The position numbers and the translations under genes were made by a program. From assembly GCA_963665395.2 (NCBI GenBank), contig OY762251.1, positions 1,426,001 to 1,490,000 on the forward strand: a DNA stretch of 64,000 nt, given 5' to 3'. The notes beneath the pieces were generated by a model. It was not told the origin of the DNA. It was given only the letters and a program-made list of their open reading frames with translations, and made no database searches. Shown here piece by piece: positions 52,598 to 62,080 of the stretch (within the stretch, counting starts at the first letter, position 1; each line of letters opens with the position of its first letter). The stretch is from Bin87 sp963665395 (GTDB taxonomy: Bacteria > Chloroflexota > Dehalococcoidia > Lucifugimonadales > UBA3495).

Positions 52598-52948
52598 TCA
52601 TTGGTACATCAGTCGGAAGATATTCTCCAGTACTTCTTCCAGTTCGTCCGGTGACATCATTCCGATCAGTTCGCCCATGCGCTGCGCGGATAACGTTCGG
52701 ATTTGCTCAGTCAACACCCAAGACGGAGTTATCGGCATCGGTACTGATCGTATCTGAACGGAGGTTGCACGAGTTCGGTTAGCTGCGGAAGAACCCACCA
52801 ATGCCACAATAACCAACTGCGACGCAGCATTGAAACGATCATTGCTCAGTATCAGGGCGGGACGACGATTGCCCTGTTCATGCCCCACTACCCGGCTGAC
52901 CGTTTCAATGTTCACCCATCGTATCTCGCCTCTCCGTAGTTGGGCCAT
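52598..52948 (-). CDS. MazF/PemK-type mRNA interferase
   Basis: 116 aa. RRGEIRWVNIE...GHEQGNRRPALILSNDRFNAASQLVIVALV, then SVQIRSVPMPITPSWVLTEQIRTLSAQRMGELIGMMSPDELEEVLENI: the conserved MazF fold with R in 'RRPALIL' and the TEQIRTL strand. A ribosome-independent RNase toxin by family. It overlaps the upstream gene by 37 bp. Confidence 0.92.
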   Translation of the reverse strand: MAQLRRGEIRWVNIETVSRVVGHEQGNRRPALILSNDRFNAASQLVIVALVGSSAANRTRATSVQIRSVPMPITPSWVLTEQIRTLSAQRMGELIGMMSPDELEEVLENIFRLMYQ

Positions 52949-53385
52949 GTCTTGGCGTCCTCATCAAGTCCCGTTTCCGCTATGACAATCCCTTCTTCGA
53001 TTTGCTCCGGAGTCAACGACCAATCCGGTGTTGGCGCATTGGCGAATTTGCGCGCCAATGCTCCGAAAGGGTTCCGCTGCCGGCTTTTCTCCTTGTAGGT
53101 CTCCCAGCCCTCTTTGCCAAAGAACGATTTGCTGGGAACGTGCTTGACCCCCAAGTTAACCAGTTCCGGGAGCAGGCGCGCTATCAGGCCGCTGGTCCAT
53201 TTCGCATCGAGTTTTCTTTGGTCGCCGTCGAACACGATGCGAATGTGTAGATGGGGATCTCCGTACTGGTCGATTTCCTCCACGATGTCGATGGGGCCGA
53301 ACTCCAGTTCCCCTTTGAATCTGCCGGACAGGTCTTCATACACCATCTTGACGATGGCGTCATACACGTCCTGGGTGATCATCAT
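52912..53385 (-). CDS. Probable antitoxin of the MazF gene
   Basis: 157 aa. It is not a classical AbrB/CopG antitoxin: the N-terminal helix (QDVYDAIVKMVYEDLSG) is followed by the strand pair GDPHLHIRIVFDGDQRKLDAKWTSGLIARLLPELVNLGVKHVPSKSF. The C-terminal part has SLTPEQIEEGIVIAETGLDED and ends in the mazF ribosome region. Layout resembles the 95-aa protein at 3860-4147. Antitoxin role inferred from the overlap with mazF. It starts 12 bp after the UGSC gene. Confidence 0.65.
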   Translation of the reverse strand: MMITQDVYDAIVKMVYEDLSGRFKGELEFGPIDIVEEIDQYGDPHLHIRIVFDGDQRKLDAKWTSGLIARLLPELVNLGVKHVPSKSFFGKEGWETYKEKSRQRNPFGALARKFANAPTPDWSLTPEQIEEGIVIAETGLDEDAKTWPNYGEARYDG

Positions 53386-53397
53386 TGCGGCGTCCTC

Positions 53398-55116
53398 TTA
53401 CACGTCCCCCACCGGCACGGTGGCGATGCCGTAGGTGCCGTAGAAGAAGTTGGCGTAGTGGGTGGAGCCGCCGGTTACGAACAACAGGTACTGTTCGGGG
53501 TCTTCCAGCGCGGGTATGGTGGCGTCGGGGTCGTCGGCGAGATGCTGGAGTTCGGGGTGATGCAGCCACTTGCCGTTTTCGCCCGTGGGCACGCCGGCGC
53601 CGATGGCGTCTTTCAACGACGCGCGGCAATGCTCGTGGAGCCATTCCTGGGCGTCGCGCTTGCTGAAGCCGGCTTCCGCCAGGATGACGGCGCGGGAGGG
53701 GCTGAGCATGATGGGATGGTACGGCCCCTGGTACTCGACGCGCTGGTTGGTGTGCCCCACCTGGGCCGACTGGCGGCCTTTGATCCAGCTGCCTCCGCCG
53801 GCGTGGCGGTAGAACATCATGGAGGCGATGTTGTTCAGCGTGTCCAGGTGGTTGCGGGAGGCGTTGTCCAGGATGTCCGTGGGGCCGGTGACGGTGATAA
53901 CGGTCACCGCGCTCTCGTCGGCGCGGAAGCCCTTGTCCACGTGGTAGGGCTGCCAGGGGCTGACCTCTTCGTTCTCGGCGATGCACATCCCGAACTTGGT
54001 GGGCAGGCCGATGAAGTTGGGGTCGCCGGCGCCGGCCTTGCAGTAGCCGATGTTGATGAGGCACAGGCGCAGGGCGCGCCCGATGGCGGTGTTGGCCTTG
54101 TTGATGACGCCCGGCCCCATGGCCGACGTGCCGTAGTTGATGCCGGCCTTGGCCGCCGCCGGGCCGTTGACCAGGATCAGCGGCGCCTCGGTGTGGCCGG
54201 ATACCTGCATATCCCGGTGGTTCATCTCCGGCTGGGCGATGCACTCCAGGGCGGCCAGCAGGATGGGGAACTGCGCCGGCTGGCCGCCGGCCATCACCGC
54301 GTTGATGGCGATTTTCTCCACCGTGGCCAGGCCGAAGCCGGGCTCCATGACCATCACCACGTCCTGCGGGTCGCGCCGGGTGCCTTTGAGCATGGCTTCC
54401 ACCGCCGCCGGCGTGGGCGGTACGATGGGCATACCGTCGCTCCAGTCCCGTTCCTCCATGAAGCGGTTCACGGTGTCCAGGCCCCAGGGGGTGTCGTCCA
54501 GGCTGACGGTGAACACGTCCGTCTCGCTGTGGCCGTTGGCGGCTCCCGAAAGGTCGGCGGACGCCGACATCCGGGTGAGACCCAGGATGATGTTGTCGAT
54601 TTCCTCGTCCACCATCTTGTGGATGTAATCGGGCTGCTGTCCGGTGCAGGCGTGGGGGATGGTGACGAAGGCGGTGGCGGGCTGTCCCCAGCCGTCCACG
54701 CAGGACTGCCAGGCCCGGGCGAAGCTGCGGGCCGCGATGCCCACGGACGGAATGCCGGCCTTCTCCATGGCTACCATGTCGTGGGCAAGCCACGACGTGC
54801 AGCCCCCTCAATGGGCCGCCGCGCCCACCATGGCGTCAACTTCGGCGGCGATGACGGCGGCCTCGTTTTCGTCGATGTGGACGCCGCGGCTCAGGGCCGG
54901 CCGGCCGGAGCGCAGGTTGCCGCCGTAGCTCTCGAATTTCACGTTGGAGAAGCGACGGCCCAGATGCTCGGCGACCCGGTTCACGGCCACGTCGGCGCCG
55001 CCGGTCATGTTGCTGTACAGGCCGATGGTCTTGCCCTCCAGGGTGTCCAGGCGGGGGGCCGGCGGCACCTTGAAATCGACGCGCGCGGCGGCGGGGGACA
55101 TGATCTGCAACTTCAT
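53398..55116 (-). CDS. UGSC-family selenoprotein (in-frame TGA as selenocysteine)
   Basis: 572 residues if the TGA at 54808-54810 is read as Sec (residue 103). The 5' frame opens at ATG 55116 (ACAGGAG upstream) with MKLQIMSPAAARVDFKVPPAPRL, DTLEGKTIGLYSNMTGGADV, and stops only at the TGA. The same frame goes on without gap: U-GGC-TSWLAHDMVAMEKAGIPS, then a second long domain (~190 onward, ERDWSDGMPIVPPTPAAVEAML) to 53398. UGGC sits where the family's UGSC redox motif is found. A SECIS-like hairpin starts 11 nt after the TGA. Function of the family is unknown, presumed thiol or redox. Confidence 0.88.
54778..54796 (-). promoter_or_regulatory. Bacterial SECIS-like hairpin of the UGSC gene
   Basis: On the mRNA: GUCGUGG, loop CUUGC, CCACGAC; a perfect 7-bp stem, 11 nt downstream of the UGA, with the loop 18-22 nt from it. 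That spacing matches bacterial SECIS elements read by SelB. Confidence 0.75.
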
Positions 55117-55209
55117 TGCCGTACTCCTGTTGCCCGAGGCTCGGGGGTATTACTTTGGAGCGAGTCTATGTTGCGCCGGCCGCGCCGTCAACGGTGGCCC
55201 GCCCGGGGT

Positions 55210-55343
55210 ACAGGACGATTGCAAAGTCGATGAATGCCCTGATTCCGCTCATCCTGAGCTTGTCGAAGGATGGCTTGACCGGAGCGTAGCATGGTTCGAC
55301 AGGCTCACCATGAGCGGATGAAAAGGACTTTGCAATCGTCCTG
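55210..55343. mobile_element. MITE family B, copy 3
   Basis: Ends CAGGACGATTGCAAAGTC / GGACTTTGCAATCGTCCTG; perfect 9-bp duplication GCCCGGGGT (55201-55209, 55344-55352). It sits between the UGSC start and the MFS stop. Confidence 0.93.
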
Positions 55344-55353
55344 GCCCGGGGTA

Positions 55354-56769
55354 TCAGTCCGCCCGTCCGGCGGCCTCGGCGGTGCCTCCGGTCTCGGGCC
55401 CGAGCCCTTCAATAGCGGCGGCTTCCCGGGCTGTCTCGCGCTCCCGCTGGGCCTGGAGGCGCTGGGGCAGACGCGGGAAGGGCAGGAACCAGTAGCCAAT
55501 GGCGGCGCACACGTAGAGAGCCATCAGGGGGAACAGCGCCCAGTAGAAGCTGCCGGTGTGGTCGTAGATGGCGCCCATCCACATGGCGGTCCACATGGAA
55601 GCGAACTGGTCGGGGAGATGCTGCCATCCCCGCAGGGTGGCGTAAGAGCGCCGTCCGAAGAAGTCGCCCATGATGGCCCAGTTCAGCGGGTTGGCGCTTT
55701 CGGCGAAAGCCCCCAGGATCACAAACACCACCAGCTGCCAGATGTGTCCGCTTTGGGTCAACAGCGAAGCCAGGGCCACCGCGCCGGAAACCATGCAGAC
55801 GGCGCTGAGCTTGCGGCGGTCAATCTTGTCGCCAAGCCAGCCCATGCAGGGGTTGAACACCATATTGGTCAGGGAAAACGCGCCCACAAAACCGGCGGCG
55901 ATGATGGTGAAGTGTTTGTGAGTTTCCTCATCAACCACTGGCGCCCCGCCTTCCAGGAACCATACTATCAGCGGCCCCATGAGGAACGAAGCGCCGGCGT
56001 GGACGATGTTGCGGAAGCCGGTGGACATCACCAACAGCCAGTAAGAGGGGGTACGCATGGCCTCCCGGGCCGTGAAGTCGGTTTCGCCGACCTGCATCCG
56101 CCGGCGCTGCTGGGGAGTAACGTTGCCGCGTCGTTCCGCTATGAAGGCGGCCGCGGTTTCCGGCGTGTCGCCATCGGGCAGTTGGCCCATTTCTTCCGGG
56201 GAGCGGCGCAGGAACCAGGAGAGGGGAATGACCACGGCCAGGATGGCGACGCCGAGAACGGTGCAGGCGTCTCGCCAGCCCACCGCGAAGATGAGCAAGC
56301 CGACCAGGTACGCGGAGGCCCCGCCCAAACCGTTGCCCATGCTGACAATGGACATGGCCAGTCCGCGCCGTCGCCAGAACCAGTTGTTGACGGCGGCGAT
56401 GGAGGCGTTGTTGTAGCCGGAGCGGAAGCCCACCGACATGAAGCCGACGAACACCACCAGAAAATACCAGTAGCTCCCCGTGAAACCCAGCAGGATGAAA
56501 CCCAGGCCGGACATCAGCCCGCCGAAGGCCAGCATTACCCGAGGCCCGAAGCGGTCGGTGCAATAACCCATTACCGGCCCCTGGATACCGCCCATCATGC
56601 GGCCCAGGCCCTCTGCCAGTCCCAGCATCGTCCGGCTGAAACCCAGGCTGTCCTCAATGGGGATGTACATCACGGTGAAGCCCCGGTTGAAACTGCCGTG
56701 CTTCATGCCGTCGGCAACGAGGCTGACAAGGACGATCCACCAGCCGTAGAAGATTTTGGGCCGGCGCAT
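55354..56769 (-). CDS. MFS transporter (oxalate:formate antiporter/monocarboxylate type)
   Basis: 471 aa, 12 predicted membrane helices. Starts RRPKIFYGWWIVLVSLVADG, the FYGWW.V motif of the OFA/MCT group; loop 2-3 has GYCTDRFGPRVMLAFGG (MFS signature D-R-x-G-x-R), and the central loop carries the long hydrophilic segment 190-245. C-terminus GWQHLPDQFASMWTAMWMGAIYD. Probably imports an organic acid; the neighbouring MaoC and CoA-transferase genes suggest its use as substrate. Confidence 0.92.
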   Translation of the reverse strand: MRRPKIFYGWWIVLVSLVADGMKHGSFNRGFTVMYIPIEDSLGFSRTMLGLAEGLGRMMGGIQGPVMGYCTDRFGPRVMLAFGGLMSGLGFILLGFTGSYWYFLVVFVGFMSVGFRSGYNNASIAAVNNWFWRRRGLAMSIVSMGNGLGGASAYLVGLLIFAVGWRDACTVLGVAILAVVIPLSWFLRRSPEEMGQLPDGDTPETAAAFIAERRGNVTPQQRRRMQVGETDFTAREAMRTPSYWLLVMSTGFRNIVHAGASFLMGPLIVWFLEGGAPVVDEETHKHFTIIAAGFVGAFSLTNMVFNPCMGWLGDKIDRRKLSAVCMVSGAVALASLLTQSGHIWQLVVFVILGAFAESANPLNWAIMGDFFGRRSYATLRGWQHLPDQFASMWTAMWMGAIYDHTGSFYWALFPLMALYVCAAIGYWFLPFPRLPQRLQAQRERETAREAAAIEGLGPETGGTAEAAGRAD

Positions 56770-56958
56770 TATGGGCTGTCCCGTCGCGGAGTGGGTCGTC
56801 GGGCGTCCGGCAGACGGTTGTTGATGTTGCTCAGCATCAGCAGCGGCGCAGAGGCAATGTTACGGGGGCGCAGGTATTTCCCGCGCCCACCGTATCTCGC
56901 CGGATTGTACCACAGGCGGACGGCGGTGTTGCGCCCGCCTGGTTTCGGCCGGAAATCA

Positions 56959-57069
56959 TCAGAAGCAGGATTCACTGGATTGATTGGATTTGCAGGATTG
57001 AGCGAATACCCGCTGTCGGACGGCTCCAATCCTGCTAATCCTTCAAATCCGGCAAATCCTGCTTCTGAC
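56959..57069. repeat. Family C inverted repeat
   Basis: TCAGAAGCAGGATTCACTGG...CAAATCCTGCTTCTGA fills much of the 380-bp gap between the divergently arranged MFS and MaoC genes, near where their promoters should lie. Confidence 0.75.
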
Positions 57070-57150
57070 GATTCGACCAATTTGTACAATCCGCCCCATT
57101 TGGTTAGAATCCTTCGTGACTTCCCCGCGACCCGCAGAAGGAGCCGTTTG

Positions 57151-58221
57151 ATGCCCGACAGCCTGATTACCGACGAGATTAGGGCCCTGATTGGGCTGGA
57201 AACGGAGCCGGAGCGCAACCGGTTCCCCATCAGCGCGGAGATGGCCTACGACGTGGCCGACGCCATCGAGGACTACAACCCGCTGTACGTTGATGCCGAT
57301 TATGCCGAAGCCAGCCGCTACGGCAGCCTGCTCTGTCCGCCGCTGGCCGCGTGGAAGGACATCGCGCCACCCATCGGCTACTTCGGCGCGGGGCAGGAAT
57401 GGCACTTTGAGGTGCCGCTGCCCTTCAACAGCTACGGCCTCAACGGCGGCAGCGACTGGCAGTTTCTCGCGCCGGTTCGGGTGGGAACCTGGATCACGCG
57501 CCGGTTTCGCATCCTGGACATCTTCGAGAAGCAGGGACGCTCCGGCCCGCTGGTGTTCATCGTGCGCCAGGAGATCCAGACCGACCAGGAAGGGCAGGAG
57601 CTCAGCCGCGCCCGCCGGGTCAGCATCCACCGGGCCCTGCCCGCCGGCGAGGAACCCACGGACGTAGCCCAGGTGGCCGACGACCTGTCCACCGTAGCCG
57701 TCGCGCCGCCCAACCCGGAGGTCATCCTGCCCAAGCCGGAACCGGAACCCAACAGACAGCGGTACTTTGAAGACGTGTCGGTGGGCGACGACCTGCCGGC
57801 GGTGGTGAAGGGGCCAATGACGACGACGCACCTGATCCGCTGGGCCGCCGCCAACGGCAACTACGCGCGCATCCACTGGGACCTGCCCTTTGCCCAGCTG
57901 ACCCAGGGCCTGCCCAACGTGGTGGTCAACGGCTCGCTGAAAAACCAGTACCTGGGACAACTGCTGCTGGACTTCGCCGGCGACGGCGGCTGGTTCCGGC
58001 GGTTCTACGTGGAACACCGGGGCATGGATTTCCCCGGCGACACCCTCACGGCCTCGGGCATAATCACCGACAAGCGAGAGGAAGGCGATTTCGGGCTAAT
58101 CGACTGCGCCGTGAACCTCCAGAACGACCGGGGCGGGCAGACGGCCTCCGGCGCTGCCACCGTCGTCCTGCCCAAGCGAGGGCAGTCGCTGCCGCTGGTG
58201 TGGGACGGGGAACCCTGGTAG
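57151..58221 (+). CDS. MaoC-like (FAS1 dehydratase/hydratase) two-hotdog protein
   Basis: 356 aa from ATG 57151 (AGAAGGAG upstream). Two hotdog halves: residues ~1-170 begin IGLETEPERNRFPISAEMAYDVADAIEDYNPLYVDADYA and include LLCPPLAAW; residues ~190-356 begin RYFEDVSVGDDLPAVVKGPMTTTHLIRWAAANGNYARIHWDLPFAQ. The D-(x4)-H dehydratase pair reads D...NPLYVD (N-half) and NYARIHWD (C-half, His kept). Likely hydrates an enoyl-CoA. Upstream of a CoA-transferase. Confidence 0.9.
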   Translation: MPDSLITDEIRALIGLETEPERNRFPISAEMAYDVADAIEDYNPLYVDADYAEASRYGSLLCPPLAAWKDIAPPIGYFGAGQEWHFEVPLPFNSYGLNGGSDWQFLAPVRVGTWITRRFRILDIFEKQGRSGPLVFIVRQEIQTDQEGQELSRARRVSIHRALPAGEEPTDVAQVADDLSTVAVAPPNPEVILPKPEPEPNRQRYFEDVSVGDDLPAVVKGPMTTTHLIRWAAANGNYARIHWDLPFAQLTQGLPNVVVNGSLKNQYLGQLLLDFAGDGGWFRRFYVEHRGMDFPGDTLTASGIITDKREEGDFGLIDCAVNLQNDRGGQTASGAATVVLPKRGQSLPLVWDGEPW

Positions 58222-58376
58222 TTAAGACCTTTTACCTGCTGGCGACAAGGAATTAACGCAAAGGCGCGAAGGCCCAGAGACGCAAAGATTTATGGATTCC
58301 GGCTCCGTATCAAGTACGGGGTGACGTTCTTTCGCCGGAATGACGGTATAAACCGAAATGACGAGATAAAGCGGTA

Positions 58377-59591
58377 ATGACGGGCAAAAATCAACGGAAC
58401 ACAGGCATTTTGGGTGGTGTGCGAGCGCTGGAGCTGGGCGGGCACGTCTCCGCCCCCTTCTGCGCCCGGCTGCTGGCCGACTACGGCGCGGACGTTATCA
58501 AGATCGAGCCGCCGGGCGTGGGCGACGCGGCGCGACGCATGGGGCCTTTCGCCGGGGACGACCCGCATCCTGACAAGAGCATTCCCTTCCTGTATCTGAA
58601 CACCAACAAGCGGGGCATCACGCTGGATCCGGCCACCACCGCCGGGGCGGGCCTGCTGGACGAACTGCTGCAAACTGCCGACGTGCTGGTGGAAAACTAC
58701 CCGCCCGACGACCGGCCGGCCCCATGCCTTGAAATCGATCAACTGACCGGGAAATACCCTCACCTGATTGTCACGTCAATCACTCCCTTCGGCCAGACCG
58801 GGCCGTACCGCGATTTCGCTGCCACCGACATCGTAACCACCGCCATCAGCGGGCTGATGTACCACTCCGGCGACTCCGACCAGGCGCCGCTGCGCAACGC
58901 GCTGAACCAGTCCTTCTACGTCGCCGGCATCAACGGCGCGGTGGCGACCACAGCGGCCCTGTTCCAGCGTATGTTCACGGGAATGGGGCAAACCATCGAC
59001 GTTTCGACAGTGGAATGCCTGGCGTCCCACCTGGTGCAGGCCGTGCCGTACTATAGCTACATGGGGGCTATCAAAGGCCGCCGGCCGGTGCGTGGTTCCG
59101 GTTTCGAGGAGCTGATGCCGGCGCGGGACGGCTACGTGATACCGTCGGTGCAGGGTTCCCAGCCCTGGAGCACAGTGGCAGAGCTGATCGGAGCGCCGGA
59201 GTTGCAGGACGAGCGGTTTGCCTCCGGCGCCGGGCGCATCGAATTCGGGGAGGAGATCCACGACTTGTTACTGAAGGGACTGGCGCAATGGGATCGCAAA
59301 GCCCTGCACCAGGCGTCGGGCGAGCGCCGGCTGGTGTTCGGCATGGCCCAGGACGCCGGGGATCTATACGAGTGTCCGCACTTGCGGGAACGGGATTTCT
59401 TCCGCATGGTGGAGCATCCCGTGGCCGGGGCGGCGGACTATCCGGGGATGGGGCCGCGGCTGTCAGGCATGGATTACCAAGTTAGGCGTCCCGCTCCGCT
59501 GCTGGGGCAGCACAACGCAGAGATTTACGGCGACGAGTTGGGGCGTACTCCCGGCGAGTTGGCGCAACTGCGGTCGTTGGGGGTGATATGA
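58377..59591 (+). CDS. CaiB/BaiF class III CoA-transferase
   Basis: 404 aa. GVRALELGGHVSAPFCARLLADYGADVIKIEPPGVGDAARRMGP is the family start (with 'L..G...P', then KIE.P), followed by LNTNKRGITLD, VENYPPDDR, SITPFGQTGPYRDFAATDIVTTAISGLMYHSGD, and a tail with PAPLLGQHNAEIY. The catalytic Asp lies in the ATD region or a nearby loop; not certain by eye. It moves CoA between acyl substrates. The gap 58222-58376 holds only a CCGG hairpin repeat. Confidence 0.93.
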   Translation: MTGKNQRNTGILGGVRALELGGHVSAPFCARLLADYGADVIKIEPPGVGDAARRMGPFAGDDPHPDKSIPFLYLNTNKRGITLDPATTAGAGLLDELLQTADVLVENYPPDDRPAPCLEIDQLTGKYPHLIVTSITPFGQTGPYRDFAATDIVTTAISGLMYHSGDSDQAPLRNALNQSFYVAGINGAVATTAALFQRMFTGMGQTIDVSTVECLASHLVQAVPYYSYMGAIKGRRPVRGSGFEELMPARDGYVIPSVQGSQPWSTVAELIGAPELQDERFASGAGRIEFGEEIHDLLLKGLAQWDRKALHQASGERRLVFGMAQDAGDLYECPHLRERDFFRMVEHPVAGAADYPGMGPRLSGMDYQVRRPAPLLGQHNAEIYGDELGRTPGELAQLRSLGVI

Positions 59592-59865
59592 CCAGGCCCG
59601 CGCATACTCATCCTGTCATTGCGAGCGAAGCGTGGCAATCCCGTTCTTGCAGGTAAGACTGCCTTCCCTGCGTAAATATCCGGCATTCGCTGCCTTCCGA
59701 TCCCCATATCACGGCCGCCTGAAACGCCTGGATTTATTCAATCTCATTTTGTATCTGGCGAGTCGCCGCAATGAATCCACGAAAAGCAACGTATAGGTCT
59801 GGAAATTATTGTATCGCCGGTTGAACTCCCGGACATTGACTAGGACTCTATGGTACCTTCGTTCC

Positions 59866-60054
59866 TCATGCCTTCTTGCGCGCATTGATCCGCTTGACCA
59901 ACTGGTCAACTCGCCTGTTGCCGTCCTTCATCCGCTTCACGATGGGCCTCACTTTCGACAAAAAGTCCTCGGAAGGCGGCGGGAAATCGATTATTTCGTT
60001 GCGCTCTGCATCATAGTAGTCCTCAATGCGGAGCTTTTTATCCGTTTGCACCAT
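59866..60054 (-). CDS. Small hypothetical charged protein
   Basis: 62 aa from ATG 60054 (GGGAGGGC upstream). KKLRIEDYYDAERNEIIDFPPPSEDFLSKVRPIVKRMKDGNRRVDQLVKRINARKKA, of which the tail is a basic amphipathic helix. No family recognised. The region 59592-59865 upstream of it on the plus strand contains a single GTCATTGCGAGCG motif and no convincing gene. Confidence 0.55.
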   Translation of the reverse strand: MVQTDKKLRIEDYYDAERNEIIDFPPPSEDFLSKVRPIVKRMKDGNRRVDQLVKRINARKKA

Positions 60055-60171
60055 AATAGCCCTCCCTTTCGCAATTCACATATTGACCGTATCGTAAAGC
60101 TTGCACATAGTCAAGTGTGCTGCAATAACTGTTAACAATATATTTACGACGCTCGTAACACTGGTGCAAAC

Positions 60172-61551
60172 ATGAATACATCGTTGCCATTGGAAGGCAT
60201 CCGCGTGGTGGACCTGAGCCGCGTTTTCGCCATGCCCTACTGCGGGGCCTATCTGGCCGACCTGGGCGCCGAGGTCATCAAGGTGGATACCCACCACAAC
60301 CAGTTTGTGGATACCACCCGCACCCTCAACGGCCCGTATCCCGACAACGAGGCCGGCGAACTCTACTGGGAACAGGGCGGCACCTTCCACACGCTCAACC
60401 GCAGCAAGCTGAGCGTCACGCTGGACCTGCGGTCGGCGGAGGCGCTGGAGGTTTTGCGCCAACTGGTGTCGGTGTCGGACGTGGTGCTGGAGAACTTCAC
60501 GCCCCGCGTCATGCGGCGGTTCAACCTGGACTACCCCAACCTGAAGGCGGTCCGGCCCGACCTGATTATGGTATCCAACACCGGCTACGGACACTCCGGC
60601 CCGTGGACGGACTTCGGGGCCATGGCCACGGCGCTGGAGCCGACCCACGGCACCGGCGCGTTCACGGGCTACCGGGACGTTGACGCCGACGGGCGCACCT
60701 CGCCGGGCGCCGTGCCTAACAAGATCGCCAACTCGTACACCGATTTTCTGGCCTCCTGGACGGCGCAACTGGCCGTGCTGGCCAGCCTGTTCCACCGGGC
60801 GCAAACCGGGCGCGGGATGTGGATCGACCTGGCGATGTACCAGGTGGGCACATCCTTCATGGGCGAGGGCCTGCTGGATTTCGCCTTCAACGGCCGGCGC
60901 ACTCGCCGCATGGGCAACCGCCACGAGACCATGTCGCCCCACGGCTGCTATCCCTGCCAGGGCAACGACCAGTGGGCGGTAATCGCCGTGCGCGACGATG
61001 CCGACTGGCGAGCCTTCTGCGCCGCCCTGGATAGACCCGATATGGCCGAGGATCCGCGGTTCGCCGACCCGGTGACGCGGCACGGCAACCAGGACGAGTT
61101 GGACGCTATCATCGCGGAATGGACGGCTGGCCGCAGCAAGTACCAGGTTATGAACATCCTGCAAGAGGCCGGCGTCCCCGCCGGCCCGGTGCTGGACGGC
61201 CGGGATCTGCTCAACGATCCCCACTTCCGCAACCGGGGTTACTTTGAGACCGTGGAGCATCCGGCGCAAACCGGATTGGGACGCCGCGAATACGTCAGCC
61301 GGGGCTGGCGGATGTCCGCCAACGACGTGCGGATGCGGAAGGCGGCGCCGCTGCTGGGGGAGGACAACGAATGGGGGTTGTCGCGGCTGCTGGGATTGAC
61401 TGAAGCGCAGATTGCGGGGCTGGAAGCGGCGGACGCCGTAGGCCAGACCTTGACCGGCGCCAGGGTTCCGTCATCGGTGCCGCTGGATAGACAGGTGGAA
61501 TTGGGGTGGACGGTGGACTACGACGAGGGGTACAAGGGGCTGGTAACGTGA
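60172..61551 (+). CDS. CaiB/BaiF class III CoA-transferase
   Basis: 459 aa. EGIRVVDLSRVFAMPYCGAYLADLGAEVIKVDTHHNQFVDT, RSKLSVTLDLRS, VLENFTPRVMRRFNLDYPNL, SNTGYGHSGPWTDFGAMATALEPTHG, then NSYTDFLASWTAQLAVL with the likely catalytic Asp in YTDF, and EAGVPAGPVLDGRDLLNDPHF. A different subfamily from the gene at 58377. Convergent with the HicB-like gene, overlapping by 34 bp. Confidence 0.95.
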   Translation: MNTSLPLEGIRVVDLSRVFAMPYCGAYLADLGAEVIKVDTHHNQFVDTTRTLNGPYPDNEAGELYWEQGGTFHTLNRSKLSVTLDLRSAEALEVLRQLVSVSDVVLENFTPRVMRRFNLDYPNLKAVRPDLIMVSNTGYGHSGPWTDFGAMATALEPTHGTGAFTGYRDVDADGRTSPGAVPNKIANSYTDFLASWTAQLAVLASLFHRAQTGRGMWIDLAMYQVGTSFMGEGLLDFAFNGRRTRRMGNRHETMSPHGCYPCQGNDQWAVIAVRDDADWRAFCAALDRPDMAEDPRFADPVTRHGNQDELDAIIAEWTAGRSKYQVMNILQEAGVPAGPVLDGRDLLNDPHFRNRGYFETVEHPAQTGLGRREYVSRGWRMSANDVRMRKAAPLLGEDNEWGLSRLLGLTEAQIAGLEAADAVGQTLTGARVPSSVPLDRQVELGWTVDYDEGYKGLVT

Positions 61552-61967
61552 GCCGGCCGGCGGCCTCGGGGCAGAGCGTAGCAAACCACCGGCGAGGGAA
61601 TTAGCCAATCCTGCCCCTTTCGCTCCGCGCCCGCGATGAGGCCGGATATACAGAGCTGCCGAACGCGGGCCTCCGAAACGTCTAACTCTGCCGCCGCCGC
61701 TTTGACCGGAACCAACTGCTTGTCGGAGAGTTCTACGTAAGCAACCATCTCGCCGGGCTGCAACTCCAAATCCGTAACCGCGCTCGGGGCCGGCAACTCC
61801 CCACCCTGAACTTTGATTTCGTGGGCGAAATCGGCCAAGGCTGCGGCGGCGTCAGCCAGAGCTGAGTCCACCGTCTCCCCCATGGCGCAACACGCGCCAG
61901 GCATATCGGGTATGACCACCCCGTAGGCGCCCAATTCACCGTCGATTATGGCGGGGTACTTGCTCAT
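61518..61967 (-). CDS. HicB-like protein fused to a small DNA-binding domain
   Basis: 149 aa from ATG 61967. N-terminal YPAIIDGELGAYGVVIPDMPGACCAMGETVDSALADAAAALADF is a HicB partial RNase-H-like domain; the C-terminal ~50 residues (VKAAAAELDVSEARVRQLCISGLIAGAERKGQDWLIP) look like an excisionase/MerR-type winged helix. No HicA toxin gene is adjacent, so it is a solitary or regulatory HicB. Confidence 0.8.
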   Translation of the reverse strand: MSKYPAIIDGELGAYGVVIPDMPGACCAMGETVDSALADAAAALADFAHEIKVQGGELPAPSAVTDLELQPGEMVAYVELSDKQLVPVKAAAAELDVSEARVRQLCISGLIAGAERKGQDWLIPSPVVCYALPRGRRPAHVTSPLYPSS

Positions 61968-62080
61968 CTCTCTTCCCAATCTGGCGGTGCAGTGGATTCC
62001 AGCGAAAGCCGGAATGACGGGAGTGGAGGAGTCCAACTGCGTAAGTCGTATCCCGATTCTGACAATCCCCGCTGGGCCAG

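Noticed and set aside
55291..57150. Very long plus-strand frame running from 55291 into the MaoC gene
   Set aside because: The first ~620 codons are antisense to the MFS transporter; only the part from ATG 57151 has domain content and a ribosome site.
59709..59909. 66-aa minus-strand frame after the small gene at 59866
   Set aside because: Overlaps the end of the better-supported 62-aa gene, has no ribosome site, and is basic and low-complexity; left out as unsupported.
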